Part shown: one piece after another, positions 32,451-41,064 of the stretch
How the letters are laid out: each line of letters begins with the position of its first letter
Position numbering within the stretch: the first letter of the stretch is position 1
NCBI GenBank assembly: GCA_025356015.1
Contig: JANXYO010000063.1
Coordinates: 1-64,000 of the forward strand
DNA: 64,000 bases
From: Spirochaetaceae bacterium
GTDB taxonomy: Bacteria; Spirochaetota; Spirochaetia; Treponematales; Rectinemataceae
Reading direction: 5' to 3'
Program-made: the position numbers and the translations under genes
Notes under the pieces: model-generated
What the model saw: only the letters and a program-made list of their open reading frames with translations
Databases searched by the model: none
What the model was told of the DNA's origin: nothing

Positions 32451-33137
32451 ATGAAGAAAGTCTTGATCGCGGTGGCGATCATCGCGGCGGCGGGCGCCGC
32501 GCTCTCGGCCCAAGCGGCGATCGACTCGTACTGGAAGCCCGGAGTGGCGAGCTACTCGGCCGCGGGACAGTTCTCCAAGCCCATGCCATGGGCGCCCGGC
32601 CAGTACGTAGTCGTAGGCAATACCACCAGCGGCAAGCACGACTCGGTGTCGACGAGTCTTCTGGTCAGTCATGAGAAGGACGCTTGGGTGATCGAGACGG
32701 TCTCCATCGACAAGAAGGGCCAGCAGACGGTCGGCCAGATGATGCTCGCCGGGATGGACCAGGCTATGGCGACGGGTGACACCTCGAAGATCGAGCTCGT
32801 GTGGATGAAGACCATGGACAAGGACGGCAAGGTCACCCAGAACGAGGGACCCGCCCTCGCGATCTTCAAGACTATGATGAAATCGAGCTGGGAGAAGCTG
32901 GTCGTCAACCTGAGCGCCTTCACGAACGGGGGTAGCGTCCAGGTCCCCGCGGGAAGCTTCGCCGACACCGCCTTCCAGAAGTCCAAAACCAAGGTAATGG
33001 GCTTCAATGTGGAGATGGAGTCATGGTACCACTCAGGCGTGCCGGTGAACGGCGTCGTCAAGAGCAGGTCAAGCGACGGCAAGACCCTGAGCGAGCTCCT
33101 CGCCTTCGGCTTCGATGGCAAGTCCAAGATGCCCTGA
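32451..33137 (+). CDS. Secreted protein of unknown function
   Basis: This is a 228-residue protein with a clear Sec signal peptide (MKKVLIAVAIIAAAGAALSA, cleavage probably after AQA). The mature part is rich in small beta-type patterns (PMPWAPGQYVVVGNTTSG and VVKSRSSDGKTLSELLAF) and has no cysteine and no motif I recognise. It has its own promoter, a GGAGG site and a terminator, so it is a single-gene unit. A periplasmic or surface location is expected. The fold could be of a LolA-like or other lipid-handling beta type, but that is only a guess. Confidence 0.8.
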   Translation: MKKVLIAVAIIAAAGAALSAQAAIDSYWKPGVASYSAAGQFSKPMPWAPGQYVVVGNTTSGKHDSVSTSLLVSHEKDAWVIETVSIDKKGQQTVGQMMLAGMDQAMATGDTSKIELVWMKTMDKDGKVTQNEGPALAIFKTMMKSSWEKLVVNLSAFTNGGSVQVPAGSFADTAFQKSKTKVMGFNVEMESWYHSGVPVNGVVKSRSSDGKTLSELLAFGFDGKSKMP

Positions 33138-33155
33138 TAGCCGGCAGTGATCGAG

Positions 33156-33185
33156 ATGGCCGCCCCAGACGGGCGGCCGTTTTAT
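33156..33185 (+). terminator. Rho-independent terminator after the secreted protein gene
   Basis: GGCCGCCC and GGGCGGCC form a perfect 8-bp stem around CAGAC, followed by GTTTTATT. It lies about 20 bases after the stop at 33137. Confidence 0.8.
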
Positions 33186-33380
33186 TGCGCCTTGCCCAGA
33201 TCTGGGAGCAGGGGCTGGGGGCCGGCTTCCAGGAATGGAGCTACGCCCGGCTCGGCGCCGAGGCGAATGCCCTCGCCTCCTGGCTGGCCAAGCAGGGCCT
33301 TGAGCCCGGGGACCGCGTGGCGATCTGGGGAAGATCAAGCGCTATCTCTACAGGACCTGGGAAGAGGCGACGCGAAGGTA
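33185..33380 (+). pseudogene. Relic of an AMP-binding acyl-CoA ligase
   Basis: In one frame the DNA reads RLAQIWEQGLGAGFQEWSYA, then RLGAEANALASWLAKQGLEP and GDRVAIWG. This is the opening of an AMP-dependent acyl-CoA synthetase (typically Y.EL..EA..LA..L...G..PGDRVAI). After VAIWG the sense continues only in another frame as KIKRYLYRTWEEATRR and a stop. No ATG or ribosome-binding site is present, and the rest of the roughly 550-residue enzyme is gone. The C-terminal piece is not firmly assigned. Confidence 0.55.
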
Positions 33381-33395
33381 AGGCCGGCCGAGGCC

Positions 33396-33872
33396 CTACC
33401 TGACCACGGCAAAGTCGCTCAGCCAGATCTCGCCTACCTTGCCGAGCGAGAGGAGGCTGTTGAAGGTGTCGCGCAACGCGGCCTTCACTCTTCCCTCGAA
33501 GGCCGGGGCCAGCTCGTCTGCCTTCCTCCTCGAGAACCAGGCTATCGCGGCGGCTTTGAAGGCCGGGGCCTTCCGGACAAGCTCCTCCTCGAAGGCCCGG
33601 TCGGCGCCATCGTAGGGGAAGGCGATCGTCGCGACGACCACGGCCGGCGTCTTGTCGGCTGTGCTCGCGCGCAGGGTGCCGATCTTGTCGAAGATGGCCG
33701 AGCCGGGATGGCCCATGGAAGCCGCCGCGTCGCGCTCGATCTTGCGCTGCCTGCTCCCGGTCGCCAGGCCGTAGATGCTGCCCGCGATGATGACGAGGAC
33801 CAGGAGCCCCGCCACGAGGGCGAGGAGCCGGGGCAGGGCTCTGGCGCCTCCCTCATGCTCGGTGTCACTCAT
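33396..33872 (-). CDS. FliL-like single-pass membrane protein
   Basis: This 158-residue protein has a short cytoplasmic N-terminus, one transmembrane helix (residues 15-37) and a periplasmic domain. The domain reads like the flagellar stator-associated protein FliL: VVVATIAFPYDGADRAFEEE, then LRDTFNSLLSLGKVGEIWLS and DFAVV. FliL couples the stator to flagellar torque, but this copy is outside any flagellar cluster. It sits at the end of a transporter operon whose MFS gene it overlaps by eight bases. The assignment rests on pattern similarity; start at 33872 with GGAGG. Confidence 0.65.
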   Translation of the reverse strand: MSDTEHEGGARALPRLLALVAGLLVLVIIAGSIYGLATGSRQRKIERDAAASMGHPGSAIFDKIGTLRASTADKTPAVVVATIAFPYDGADRAFEEELVRKAPAFKAAAIAWFSRRKADELAPAFEGRVKAALRDTFNSLLSLGKVGEIWLSDFAVVR

Positions 33873-35109
33873 CGATTCCTCCTGTGGAAGCCGGGAAGGC
33901 TGCCTCGGCCTTCGCGCTGCCCTGCCTGCGCCAGATCGAAGGCGCCATCGCCAGGCCCGTACCGGCCAGGACGAGGGCCGTGGCGATGAAGACCGCGGGG
34001 TAGCCGAAGGCTGTCGCCACGAAGGCCCCGAGGGCCGGTCCCAGCGCCGAGCCCGCGCTCATCACCGAGGATGATATACCGTAGACCGAGCCCTGGCGAG
34101 AGCGTTCGCATATTCCCGCGATCAGGGCATTGAGGCTCGGCATGGTCCCGCCAAGGAAGAAGCCCATCGCCGCCCTGGAGCCGAGGAGCTGCCAGGGGCC
34201 ACCGGCGAAGGCCTGGGGCAGGCTGAACACGAAGGAGCCCGCGACGCAGACCGAGAGGGCGCGCCCGTAACCGATGCGGGCCGAAACCCTGCCCACCAGT
34301 ACCGCGCCCAGAGCCGCTGTCACCGCGCTCGACCCGAGTATGAGGCCCGAGAGCGAGCCCACCCCCGCCTCTCCCTTGACCATGTCGAGGACCACAAGGG
34401 GGATGATGGGGCTGGCCGTACCGTTCGCGAGCTGGACCGCGAAGCTTACCGCGAAGAGGGGGATCAGGGCGGGCACGGCAGCGAGGATCCCGAAGTCGGG
34501 CATGGCCTTCCGGAGAAGGGATCCCGACCTGACCGGGGCCTTGAAGTCCTCGCTGACCATGCGAGCCACTACGACGGCAGCCGCCGCCAGAAGCAAAGCC
34601 GTGAGGAGGAAGTTCACCCGGCTCCCAAGCAGGTCGGTCACGACGCCACCAAAAAGCGGGCCGATGGCTCCCCCCAGGAAGATGGCCATCTGGAGGAGGC
34701 CGAGCCTGTAGCCGGCCTCCTTCTCGGGGACGATGCTCGCTGTGAGCACGGTCGCGGCGGCCACCGTCCCCGTGACACAGCCCTGGATGGTCTTCAGGAG
34801 GAGGACCTGCCAGGGGGCGTTCGTGATGACGAGGAGTCCCATCACCACCGAGCCGCCGATCATCGCCCGCAGGAGCATGAGCTTGCGGCCGTAGCCGTCG
34901 GCGAGGCTCCCCCATATCGGGGCGAAGATCGTGAGGGCCACGGCCGGAGCCGCGTTGATGGCCCCTGTCCACCAGTTCAGGCTGGCGGGGTCGTGGATCC
35001 CGAGCTCGGTCAGGTAGAGGGGGAGGATCGGGTTTGAGGTCGAGAAGCCCGCGATGGCGAGGAACTCCGCCACCCAGAGGGCGCCAAAGGACTGCTTCCA
35101 GGCTGTCAT
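33865..35109 (-). CDS. MFS multidrug/sugar efflux-type transporter
   Basis: This 414-residue protein has twelve predicted helices. The MFS loop 2-3 motif appears as GSLADGYGRKLMLLRAMIGG near residue 65, and a second one as GRVSARIGYGRALSV in the second half. It resembles the TetA/MdtG drug-proton antiporter branch. The ATG overlaps the stop of the ABC exporter gene (ATGA, 35106-35109). Pairing an MFS with an ABC exporter in one operon suggests joint export of drugs or metabolites; the substrate is unknown. Confidence 0.87.
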   Translation of the reverse strand: MTAWKQSFGALWVAEFLAIAGFSTSNPILPLYLTELGIHDPASLNWWTGAINAAPAVALTIFAPIWGSLADGYGRKLMLLRAMIGGSVVMGLLVITNAPWQVLLLKTIQGCVTGTVAAATVLTASIVPEKEAGYRLGLLQMAIFLGGAIGPLFGGVVTDLLGSRVNFLLTALLLAAAAVVVARMVSEDFKAPVRSGSLLRKAMPDFGILAAVPALIPLFAVSFAVQLANGTASPIIPLVVLDMVKGEAGVGSLSGLILGSSAVTAALGAVLVGRVSARIGYGRALSVCVAGSFVFSLPQAFAGGPWQLLGSRAAMGFFLGGTMPSLNALIAGICERSRQGSVYGISSSVMSAGSALGPALGAFVATAFGYPAVFIATALVLAGTGLAMAPSIWRRQGSAKAEAAFPASTGGIDE

Positions 35110-36908
35110 TCCGTTCGTTCGCCCTCCTCGGCCTCGTCCACTAGGACCAGGTCGCTTCCCCCCTCGCGCTGGGTGGCGTAGAGCTCGGCATACATGCCGT
35201 TCTGGGCCATGAGGCTCTCGTGGGTGCCGCGTTGGGCGATGCCATCCTCGGTGAGCACTACGATCTCGTCAGCCTCGCGCACCGTCGAAAGGCGGTGGGC
35301 GATCACAAGGGTGGTCCTGCCGTGCACGAGGCGGCGCAGGGCGTCCTGCACGGCGCGCTCGCTCCTCGCGTCAAGGGAGCTCGTCGCCTCGTCGAGTATG
35401 AGGACCCTGGGATTCTTGAGGAAGGCCCTCGCGATAGCGAGGCGCTGCTTCTGCCCGCCTGATAGCCTCACTCCCCTCTCCCCGATCTCGGTGTCGTAGC
35501 CCGAGGGCAGGGCGAGGATGAACTCGTGGGCGTTGGCATCGCGGGCCGCCGCCTCGATCTCCTCGTCGCTGGCCTCCGCCTTGCCGTAGGAGATGTTGTC
35601 CCTCACGCTGCCCGTGAAGAGGAACACGTCCTGCTGGACGATGCCCACCGCGCGGCGCAGCGAGGAGAGGCTGTACTCCCTGATGTCGATGCCGTCGAGC
35701 AGGACCCTGCCTGTCTGGGGGTCGTAGAAGCGCGGGATGAGGTTGCAGAAGGTGGTCTTGCCCGCGCCCGAGGGGCCCACAAGGGCGAGGGTGGAACCGC
35801 TGGGGATCTCGAGGTCGAGGTCGCGGAAGACGTGTCGCTGCCCTCCGTAGGAGAAGCCGACGGCCTCGAAGCGGATGGAGCCCGCGACGCTGTCGGGAAC
35901 CGCCCTCGCTCCCGGGGAGTCCACTATGGCCGGCTCCTCGTCCATGATCGAGAAGAAGCTGCGCAGGCCGGCCGCGAGACGCTGCGCCCCCTCGACCGTG
36001 CGGGTGAGGCGCTCGATGGGCTCGAGGCAGATGGCGATGTAGGAGACGAAGGCGACAAGGCTTCCCAGGCTCAGGGCCCCCTTCACGGCCATGAGGCCGC
36101 CCGCGGCCATGATGAGCAGGCGCGCGAGGTCGCGCATGAAGTCGACCCCGCCGAAATACCAGCCCAGGGTATTGAGGACGGAGCGCCAGGCCTGGTAGTT
36201 CTCCTGGTTCAGGGCCTCGAAGCGGCGTTCCTCCTCGCCCTCCCGGGCGAAGGACTGGACGACGCGGATGCCGGCGATGATGTTCTCCACCTTCGCGTTG
36301 ATGCCGGCCACGGCGTCGTTCTGCCTCTCGAAGCCGGCGCGGATCCGGCCGCCCAGGAGGGCGGTGTAGGCGATCATCACCGGCAGGGGCAGGGCGCAGA
36401 TCAGGGCGAGCTTGGCGTCAAGGGCGAATAGCACGCCATAGGCCCCGAAGATGGTCGCGATGGCGAGCAGGAGGTCCTCGGGCACGTGGTTGACCGCGTC
36501 CGATACCTTGCCGATGTCGTTGGTCATGCGCGACATGAGCTCGCCGGTCTTGCGCCCGTCGAAGAAGGAGAAGCTCATGCTCTGAAGCTTCCTGAAGAAG
36601 TCCCGGCGCATGTCGCGCTCCATGCCGGCGGCCATCGCGTGGCCCACGAAGAGGCTGTAGTAGTTGGCCCCGTACTTCGCCAGTGCGAGGAAGGCCACGA
36701 AGAGGGAGATCCGCGCCATCGCGGCGAGGTCGCCCGCGGGCACGGCCTGGTCTATGAGGACCTTGAGCAGGTAGGGGAGGACAAGGCCGAGGGCCGACAG
36801 GAGGACGACGGCGGCGAGGTCGGTGAAGAGGATGAGCTTGTAGGGCCGGTAGTAGTGCCAGAGCCTGCGGATCAGGCTTGAGTATTCGTAGCTTCGCGTT
36901 CGGGACAT
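35106..36908 (-). CDS. ABC exporter, fused membrane and ATPase domains (MsbA/LmrA type)
   Basis: This 600-residue half-transporter works as a dimer. Six helices lie in residues 25-310 and the nucleotide-binding domain in 340-590. Walker A is VGPSGAGKTTFCNL, the signature LSGGQKQRLAIARA, Walker B LILDEATSSLDARSE and the switch LVIAHRLSTV. Such exporters move lipids, drugs or peptides. The start at 36908 is chosen from homology of the first helix region; it lacks a good ribosome-binding site, and frames reach to 37187. It is the first intact gene of the exporter-MFS-FliL-like operon. Confidence 0.9.
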   Translation of the reverse strand: MSRTRSYEYSSLIRRLWHYYRPYKLILFTDLAAVVLLSALGLVLPYLLKVLIDQAVPAGDLAAMARISLFVAFLALAKYGANYYSLFVGHAMAAGMERDMRRDFFRKLQSMSFSFFDGRKTGELMSRMTNDIGKVSDAVNHVPEDLLLAIATIFGAYGVLFALDAKLALICALPLPVMIAYTALLGGRIRAGFERQNDAVAGINAKVENIIAGIRVVQSFAREGEEERRFEALNQENYQAWRSVLNTLGWYFGGVDFMRDLARLLIMAAGGLMAVKGALSLGSLVAFVSYIAICLEPIERLTRTVEGAQRLAAGLRSFFSIMDEEPAIVDSPGARAVPDSVAGSIRFEAVGFSYGGQRHVFRDLDLEIPSGSTLALVGPSGAGKTTFCNLIPRFYDPQTGRVLLDGIDIREYSLSSLRRAVGIVQQDVFLFTGSVRDNISYGKAEASDEEIEAAARDANAHEFILALPSGYDTEIGERGVRLSGGQKQRLAIARAFLKNPRVLILDEATSSLDARSERAVQDALRRLVHGRTTLVIAHRLSTVREADEIVVLTEDGIAQRGTHESLMAQNGMYAELYATQREGGSDLVLVDEAEEGERTE

Positions 36909-37068
36909 ATTGTGTTCGAGCCTTCGGGCCCATTGGGATCGGGCCCAGATCGGGTGCTTCAAGGCCGACTTCGCATAGGCGAAGTTCGACGATGGGTCCA
37001 TGTGTGGCAAGGGGACCGGGCGCGCGTCGCGGCCCTTTAGCACCGACTCGAGGCTGGTATAGGGAAGC

Positions 37069-37131
37069 CTAGGAGGCGGAGCGAGGCCGGACGACGTCCG
37101 TGGGGCAGATCGTCTTGATGCATTTTTCCAT
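37069..37131 (-). CDS. Possible 20-residue leader peptide with paired cysteines
   Basis: Between the promoter at 37159-37187 and the ABC exporter gene there is a 20-codon frame starting MEKCIKTICPTDVV, with GAGAGG six bases before its ATG. The same frame is open upstream of the ATG and adds SIKCERCP, giving a C-x2-C-x4-C-x4-C pattern. It may therefore be a leader peptide or the remnant of a small metal-binding protein. I do not recognise it. Confidence 0.3.
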   Translation of the reverse strand: MEKCIKTICPTDVVRPRSAS

Positions 37132-37158
37132 TGGGCACCTCTCGCATTTGATGCTAGA

Positions 37159-37187
37159 TATATACCCGCAGAGGCCGCTCCGGTCAA
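37159..37187 (-). promoter_or_regulatory. Promoter of the ABC exporter operon
   Basis: Read on the minus strand, TTGACC (37187-37182) and TATATA (37164-37159) are spaced by 17 bases. The untranslated leader to the exporter ATG at 36908 would be about 240 bases and contains the small frame at 37069-37131. Confidence 0.65.
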
Positions 37188-37256
37188 GCCATCGCCCGCC
37201 TCGAGGCTGCGGAACGGGTCACAGGCGGTGTATACTCATGTGTCACGGGAGGCATT

Positions 37257-37673
37257 GTGAAACACGAGATCAACTGCGGCTGGGCAGGCGACATGGCCTT
37301 TGAGGCCGACATCATGGGCCATCGCGTCCGCATGGACGCCGGCGGGGCCGACGGCGGGCAGGACAGCGGAGCCAGGCCCAAGCCCCTGATACTGGCCTCC
37401 CTGGCTGGCTGCACGGGCATCGATGTCGTCTCGATCCTGCGCAAGATGCGCCAGCCCCTGAGCTGGTTCAACATGCGCGTCGAGGGCGAGCTTAGCGAGG
37501 ACCAGCCCACCAGATACACGGCTTTCCGGATCGTCTACGAGTTCAAGGCCTCTGACGCTCTGGACCCCGCCAAGCTGAGGCAGGCCATCGAGCTTTCCCA
37601 GGAGAAGTACTGCGGAGTGACGGCGACCCTCAGGGCAGCCGGACCGGTGGACTGGGCAATCGAGTTCGTATGA
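37257..37673 (+). CDS. OsmC-family protein
   Basis: This 138-residue protein of the OsmC/Ohr superfamily contains the two cysteine regions of the family (LILASLAGCTGIDVVSIL near residue 50 and LSQEKYCGVTATLR near residue 120). Those residues reduce organic hydroperoxides or other electrophiles in the active members. The start is GTG (37257) with GGGAGG upstream and a TATACT box at 37231. Its stop overlaps the start of the histidine kinase gene (ATGA, 37670-37673). Confidence 0.9.
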   Translation: MKHEINCGWAGDMAFEADIMGHRVRMDAGGADGGQDSGARPKPLILASLAGCTGIDVVSILRKMRQPLSWFNMRVEGELSEDQPTRYTAFRIVYEFKASDALDPAKLRQAIELSQEKYCGVTATLRAAGPVDWAIEFV

Positions 37674-39145
37674 CGGAAAGCGGCAGCGCATCGGGGGAGA
37701 GCAGGTTCCAAGGGCTTTTCCAGAGCCTCGTCTTCGGAGCAGCCCACCATAGGTTGATCAGGGACGGATCCGGAAGGCCCGTCGATTACCTTATCATCGA
37801 CGTCAACGCGGAATTCGAGCGGCTGCTTGAACTCAAGCGGGAATCTGTGGTCGGGAAGAAGGCGAGCGAGGTCTACGGCGCCCCCTACTACCTCGCCGAA
37901 TACGCCGAGATCGTCGACACTGGAGCGCGCAGATCCTTCGACCTCCCCTACCGCGACCGCATCTACAGGACTGTCGCCTACCGCCCGGATGACGAGGAGT
38001 TCGTCACCCTGTTCGAGGACACGACCGAGCTCCGTCGGGCCCAGGAGAGACTCGCCGAGGCCGAGGAGCGCTACCGTCTCGTGACGGACGCGACGAGCGA
38101 CGTGGTGTGGGACTGGGACCTCACGACGAATGAGATCTACCTGAGCCCGCGCTGGTGGGAGCTTACCGGCTATACCAGGGAGGAACTGCCCGGAAGCTAC
38201 CAGGATGTCACCTCCTGCATACACAGCGAGGACCGATACCTCACCGAAGGCTACATCAGAGGAAGTGGCGTCGCCCTCGGCGAGAACTACAAGATAGAGT
38301 TCAGGATCGTCACAAAGGGAGGAGGGATCCGCTGGATCCTCGAAAGGGGTCGGGTCGTCGCCGTCGACGGCGTGGGTCGGGCTCTGCGCGCCCTCGGTTC
38401 CTTCATCGACGTGACCGACAGACACGTGGCCCTCGAGGCTCTCGCGGCCCAGACGGCCGAGCTATCGGCGAAGAATGCCGAGCTCGAACGCTTCACCTAC
38501 ACGGTCTCGCACGACCTCAAGAGCCCCCTCATCACGATCAAGGGGTTCCTCGGCTTCATAAGGAAGGATGCCGAGAAGGGAGACCGCCTGAGGCTCGAGG
38601 CGGACATCGACAGGGTCGCCAAGGCCGCCGAACGCATGCACGAACTCCTCGACGACCTCCTCGAGCTCTCGCGCATCGGCAAGATCGTCGAGCTCCCCGC
38701 CCTCATCGACTCGGGGGATGCGGTGCGATCCGCCCTGGAGAACCTCGACGCCATCGTGCGATCTTCGGGCGCGGCGATCACCGTGCCGGAGGCATGGCCC
38801 AGGCTCAACGCCGACCGCTCGCGGATTGTTGCAGTCTTCCAGAACCTGATCGAGAACGCCATCAAGTACTCTGGCGAAGGGCCGCCGAGGATCGAGCTGG
38901 GATGGAGGCGCCGCCTGGCCCGGCTCGAGTTCTTCGTCAGGGACGAGGGAAGGGGCATCGATGCGCGTTACCTCGAGACGATATGGGGCCTCTTCAACCA
39001 GCTCGACCCGGGGACAGAGGGCACGGGCATCGGCCTCGCCCTCGTCCGCAGGATCGCCGAGGTCCATGGAGGGCGGGCCTGGGCCGAATCGGGCGGAGTC
39101 GGCAAAGGCTCAACCTTCTGGGTCAGCCTGCCCGCACCCGCCTGA
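37670..39145 (+). CDS. Soluble PAS-domain sensor histidine kinase
   Basis: This is a 491-residue kinase without transmembrane segments. The first PAS-like domain spans residues 10-120 (VDYLIIDVNAEFERLLEL) and the second 130-255 (TSDVVWDWDLTTNEIYLSPR). The phosphoacceptor is the His of YTVSHDLKSPLITIKGF near residue 282. The ATPase boxes are NLIENAIKYS, DEGRGID and GTGIGLALVRRI. No response regulator gene is adjacent, so its partner must be elsewhere. Coupling to an OsmC gene hints at an oxidative or electrophile signal (inference). Confidence 0.92.
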   Translation: MTESGSASGESRFQGLFQSLVFGAAHHRLIRDGSGRPVDYLIIDVNAEFERLLELKRESVVGKKASEVYGAPYYLAEYAEIVDTGARRSFDLPYRDRIYRTVAYRPDDEEFVTLFEDTTELRRAQERLAEAEERYRLVTDATSDVVWDWDLTTNEIYLSPRWWELTGYTREELPGSYQDVTSCIHSEDRYLTEGYIRGSGVALGENYKIEFRIVTKGGGIRWILERGRVVAVDGVGRALRALGSFIDVTDRHVALEALAAQTAELSAKNAELERFTYTVSHDLKSPLITIKGFLGFIRKDAEKGDRLRLEADIDRVAKAAERMHELLDDLLELSRIGKIVELPALIDSGDAVRSALENLDAIVRSSGAAITVPEAWPRLNADRSRIVAVFQNLIENAIKYSGEGPPRIELGWRRRLARLEFFVRDEGRGIDARYLETIWGLFNQLDPGTEGTGIGLALVRRIAEVHGGRAWAESGGVGKGSTFWVSLPAPA

Positions 39146-39174
39146 AGGCCCCGAGACGCCCTGATCCGGGCTGT

Positions 39175-39663
39175 CTAGGCCCTCAGCGCCTCGACGTCGG
39201 CGGCGACAATGCCCGCCAGGGACTCCAGGAAGGCCCTGTCCCCGCTCGTAAAGGCCGCGACCTGGTGGGAATCTATGTCGATCTCGCCCGCCACCTCGCG
39301 GCTCCCTGGAGCGAACACGGGAACGACGATCTCGCTCTTCACCTTGAGGCTGCAGGCGAGGTAGTTCGAGGCCGCGCTCACGTCATCCACAAGGAAGGTC
39401 TCCTTGCTTTCGGCCGCCTGCCCGCAGATTCCCCTCCCGAAGGGGATACGGGTGTGCTCGGTCGGCTCGCCGGCGAAGGGTCCCAGGAAGAGCTCCTTCT
39501 GGTTCCGCTCGGCGATGTAGAAGCCGAACCAGTCGTAGTGGGAGACCTTTGAGTTGAGGTATCCGCAGAGTTTCTGCAAACGGTCGCCGGGGCTCCCGCC
39601 CGAAGCGCAGATCTGGCGGGCGTCTGCGGCGATCGAGGCGAAATCGATGCTCTTGCTGTCCAT
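39175..39663 (-). CDS. GAF-domain protein, free methionine-(R)-sulfoxide reductase type
   Basis: This is a 162-residue single GAF domain. It matches the fRMsr family: DWFGFYIAERNQKELFLGPF, IPFGRGICGQAAES (first active-site Cys), NYLACSLKVKSEIVVPV (second Cys) and GEIDIDSHQVAAF. Two of the family's usual three cysteines are seen. It would reduce free methionine sulfoxide with thioredoxin. The start is uncertain because no good ribosome-binding site precedes the ATG at 39663. A CACTTG/CAAGTG dyad lies upstream at 39687-39704. Confidence 0.85.
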   Translation of the reverse strand: MDSKSIDFASIAADARQICASGGSPGDRLQKLCGYLNSKVSHYDWFGFYIAERNQKELFLGPFAGEPTEHTRIPFGRGICGQAAESKETFLVDDVSAASNYLACSLKVKSEIVVPVFAPGSREVAGEIDIDSHQVAAFTSGDRAFLESLAGIVAADVEALRA

Positions 39664-39686
39664 GACGAAGAGGCATACCACCTGAT

Positions 39687-39704
39687 CACTTGCGCGCACA
39701 AGTG
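39687..39704. promoter_or_regulatory. CACTTG/CAAGTG inverted repeat upstream of the GAF gene
   Basis: This is a perfect 6-bp dyad with a 6-base spacer, 24 bases before the GAF-protein ATG, in the 258-base gap between that gene and the divergent efflux operon. The rest of the gap (39705-39910) holds no gene or clear promoter that I can support. Confidence 0.4.
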
Positions 39705-39921
39705 GGCTGCCATCCAAGGGTGGCAAATGCGAAATACGGGTCGATTTCGCGGGAAACAGGCAGGCCCCCTTGACTCCAACAGGTCCCCTTCCATATCTTC
39801 CGAAGGGTAGACGCTCTCGTCGGGCCGGTTCGGGACGAAACGTCCGGGTCGGCGTCGCGAACGGTTAAGTTCGGACGCTGCCTTGCCGGTGGAACGAAGG
39901 CGATCGTACGGAGAACAGGCC

Positions 39922-41064
39922 ATGAAAAAGACAGGCTTTGCGGGCTCAAATCCCGCGCGCGTTTCTATTGCTGCAGGCGTTCTGCTCGCGGCAACGATAA
40001 TCATGACAACTTCATGCTCGAAACCGATGGTGAGGGAGAAGAAGAGCCTCGACCTGGCCTCGGTCAGCGTGGTCTCCCCTGGCTTCCGCCAGGTCTCGAC
40101 CCCATATTCGGTGATAGGCAGCATAAGCGCCTGGAACGAGGTCAGCGTCATTTCTGAGACCTCGGGCAGGATCATCGCCATGCCCGCGGCCATAGGAGCC
40201 CAGGTGGCGTCCGGCTCTGCCCTTGTCTACGTGGACAAGGACCTCCGCCAGGCCGCCTTCCTCGCCGCCGAGGCAGCCTATGCCAAGGCCCAGAAGGACG
40301 CGGAGCGGGCGGCCTCCCTGCATCAGGGCGGCATCATCTCCGACGCGGACAGCGAGGCCGCCAAGCTAGGCGAGACCTCGGCACGTGCCCAGTACCTCGT
40401 CGCCAAGAAGGAATACGAGAACACCACGATCAGCTCTCCCATAGCCGGGACCGTCGCCGACACCTTCGTGAGCCTTGGCGGCCAGGTCGCCCCGGGCAGC
40501 AAGGTCGCCCTCGTCGTCGACGTCTCCCGACTCAAGGTGAAGGTCCTCCTGCCTGAGCGCGGCGTGATCAGGCAGCGCGTGGGAGGACTGGTGAGCCTCT
40601 CCACCGACCTTTTCCCCGACCGGAGCTTCCAGGGCCACATCGAATCGATCAGCGTCAGAGGCGACGATGCCCACTCCTTCCCCGTCGAGGTCGTCCTCCA
40701 GGGCGACGCTGCCAAGACCCTGCGGGCCGGAATGTCGGTGCGTCTCGATTTCACCGAGGGCTCAGACCGGAAGGTCCTCCTCATCCCCCGCTCCACCATC
40801 GTGGGCAGCGTCCAGGACAGCGAGGTCTTCGTGGTGACGAGGACGGATCCCCCGCAGACAGGCGGCGCCGCGGCAGAAGGCCTCGCCCCGGCCGGCCTGG
40901 CGTCGAAAAGGAAGATCGTCACGGGCGACGAGTACGGCACCGACATCGAGGTGCTCTCGGGTCTGGGAGTGAAGGACCTCGTCGTGAACGGCGGCCAGTC
41001 CCTGCTGGCCGATGGACAGGAAGTGCGGATCGTGTCCGAGGGAGGATCCGATGACACTCACTGA
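39922..41064 (+). CDS. RND efflux periplasmic adaptor lipoprotein
   Basis: This 380-residue membrane-fusion protein has a signal peptide ending in a relaxed lipobox (IIMTTSC, Cys near residue 33), so it is probably lipidated. Two lipoyl-like halves (ISETSGRIIAMPAAIGAQVA and YENTTISSPIAGTVADTFVS) flank a helical hairpin, followed by beta-barrel segments (KVLLIPRSTIVGS). It links the inner-membrane pump encoded next to an outer-membrane channel that is not encoded here. The ATG at 39922 has a GGAG site, and the gene overlaps the pump gene by 14 bases. Confidence 0.9.
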   Translation: MKKTGFAGSNPARVSIAAGVLLAATIIMTTSCSKPMVREKKSLDLASVSVVSPGFRQVSTPYSVIGSISAWNEVSVISETSGRIIAMPAAIGAQVASGSALVYVDKDLRQAAFLAAEAAYAKAQKDAERAASLHQGGIISDADSEAAKLGETSARAQYLVAKKEYENTTISSPIAGTVADTFVSLGGQVAPGSKVALVVDVSRLKVKVLLPERGVIRQRVGGLVSLSTDLFPDRSFQGHIESISVRGDDAHSFPVEVVLQGDAAKTLRAGMSVRLDFTEGSDRKVLLIPRSTIVGSVQDSEVFVVTRTDPPQTGGAAAEGLAPAGLASKRKIVTGDEYGTDIEVLSGLGVKDLVVNGGQSLLADGQEVRIVSEGGSDDTH

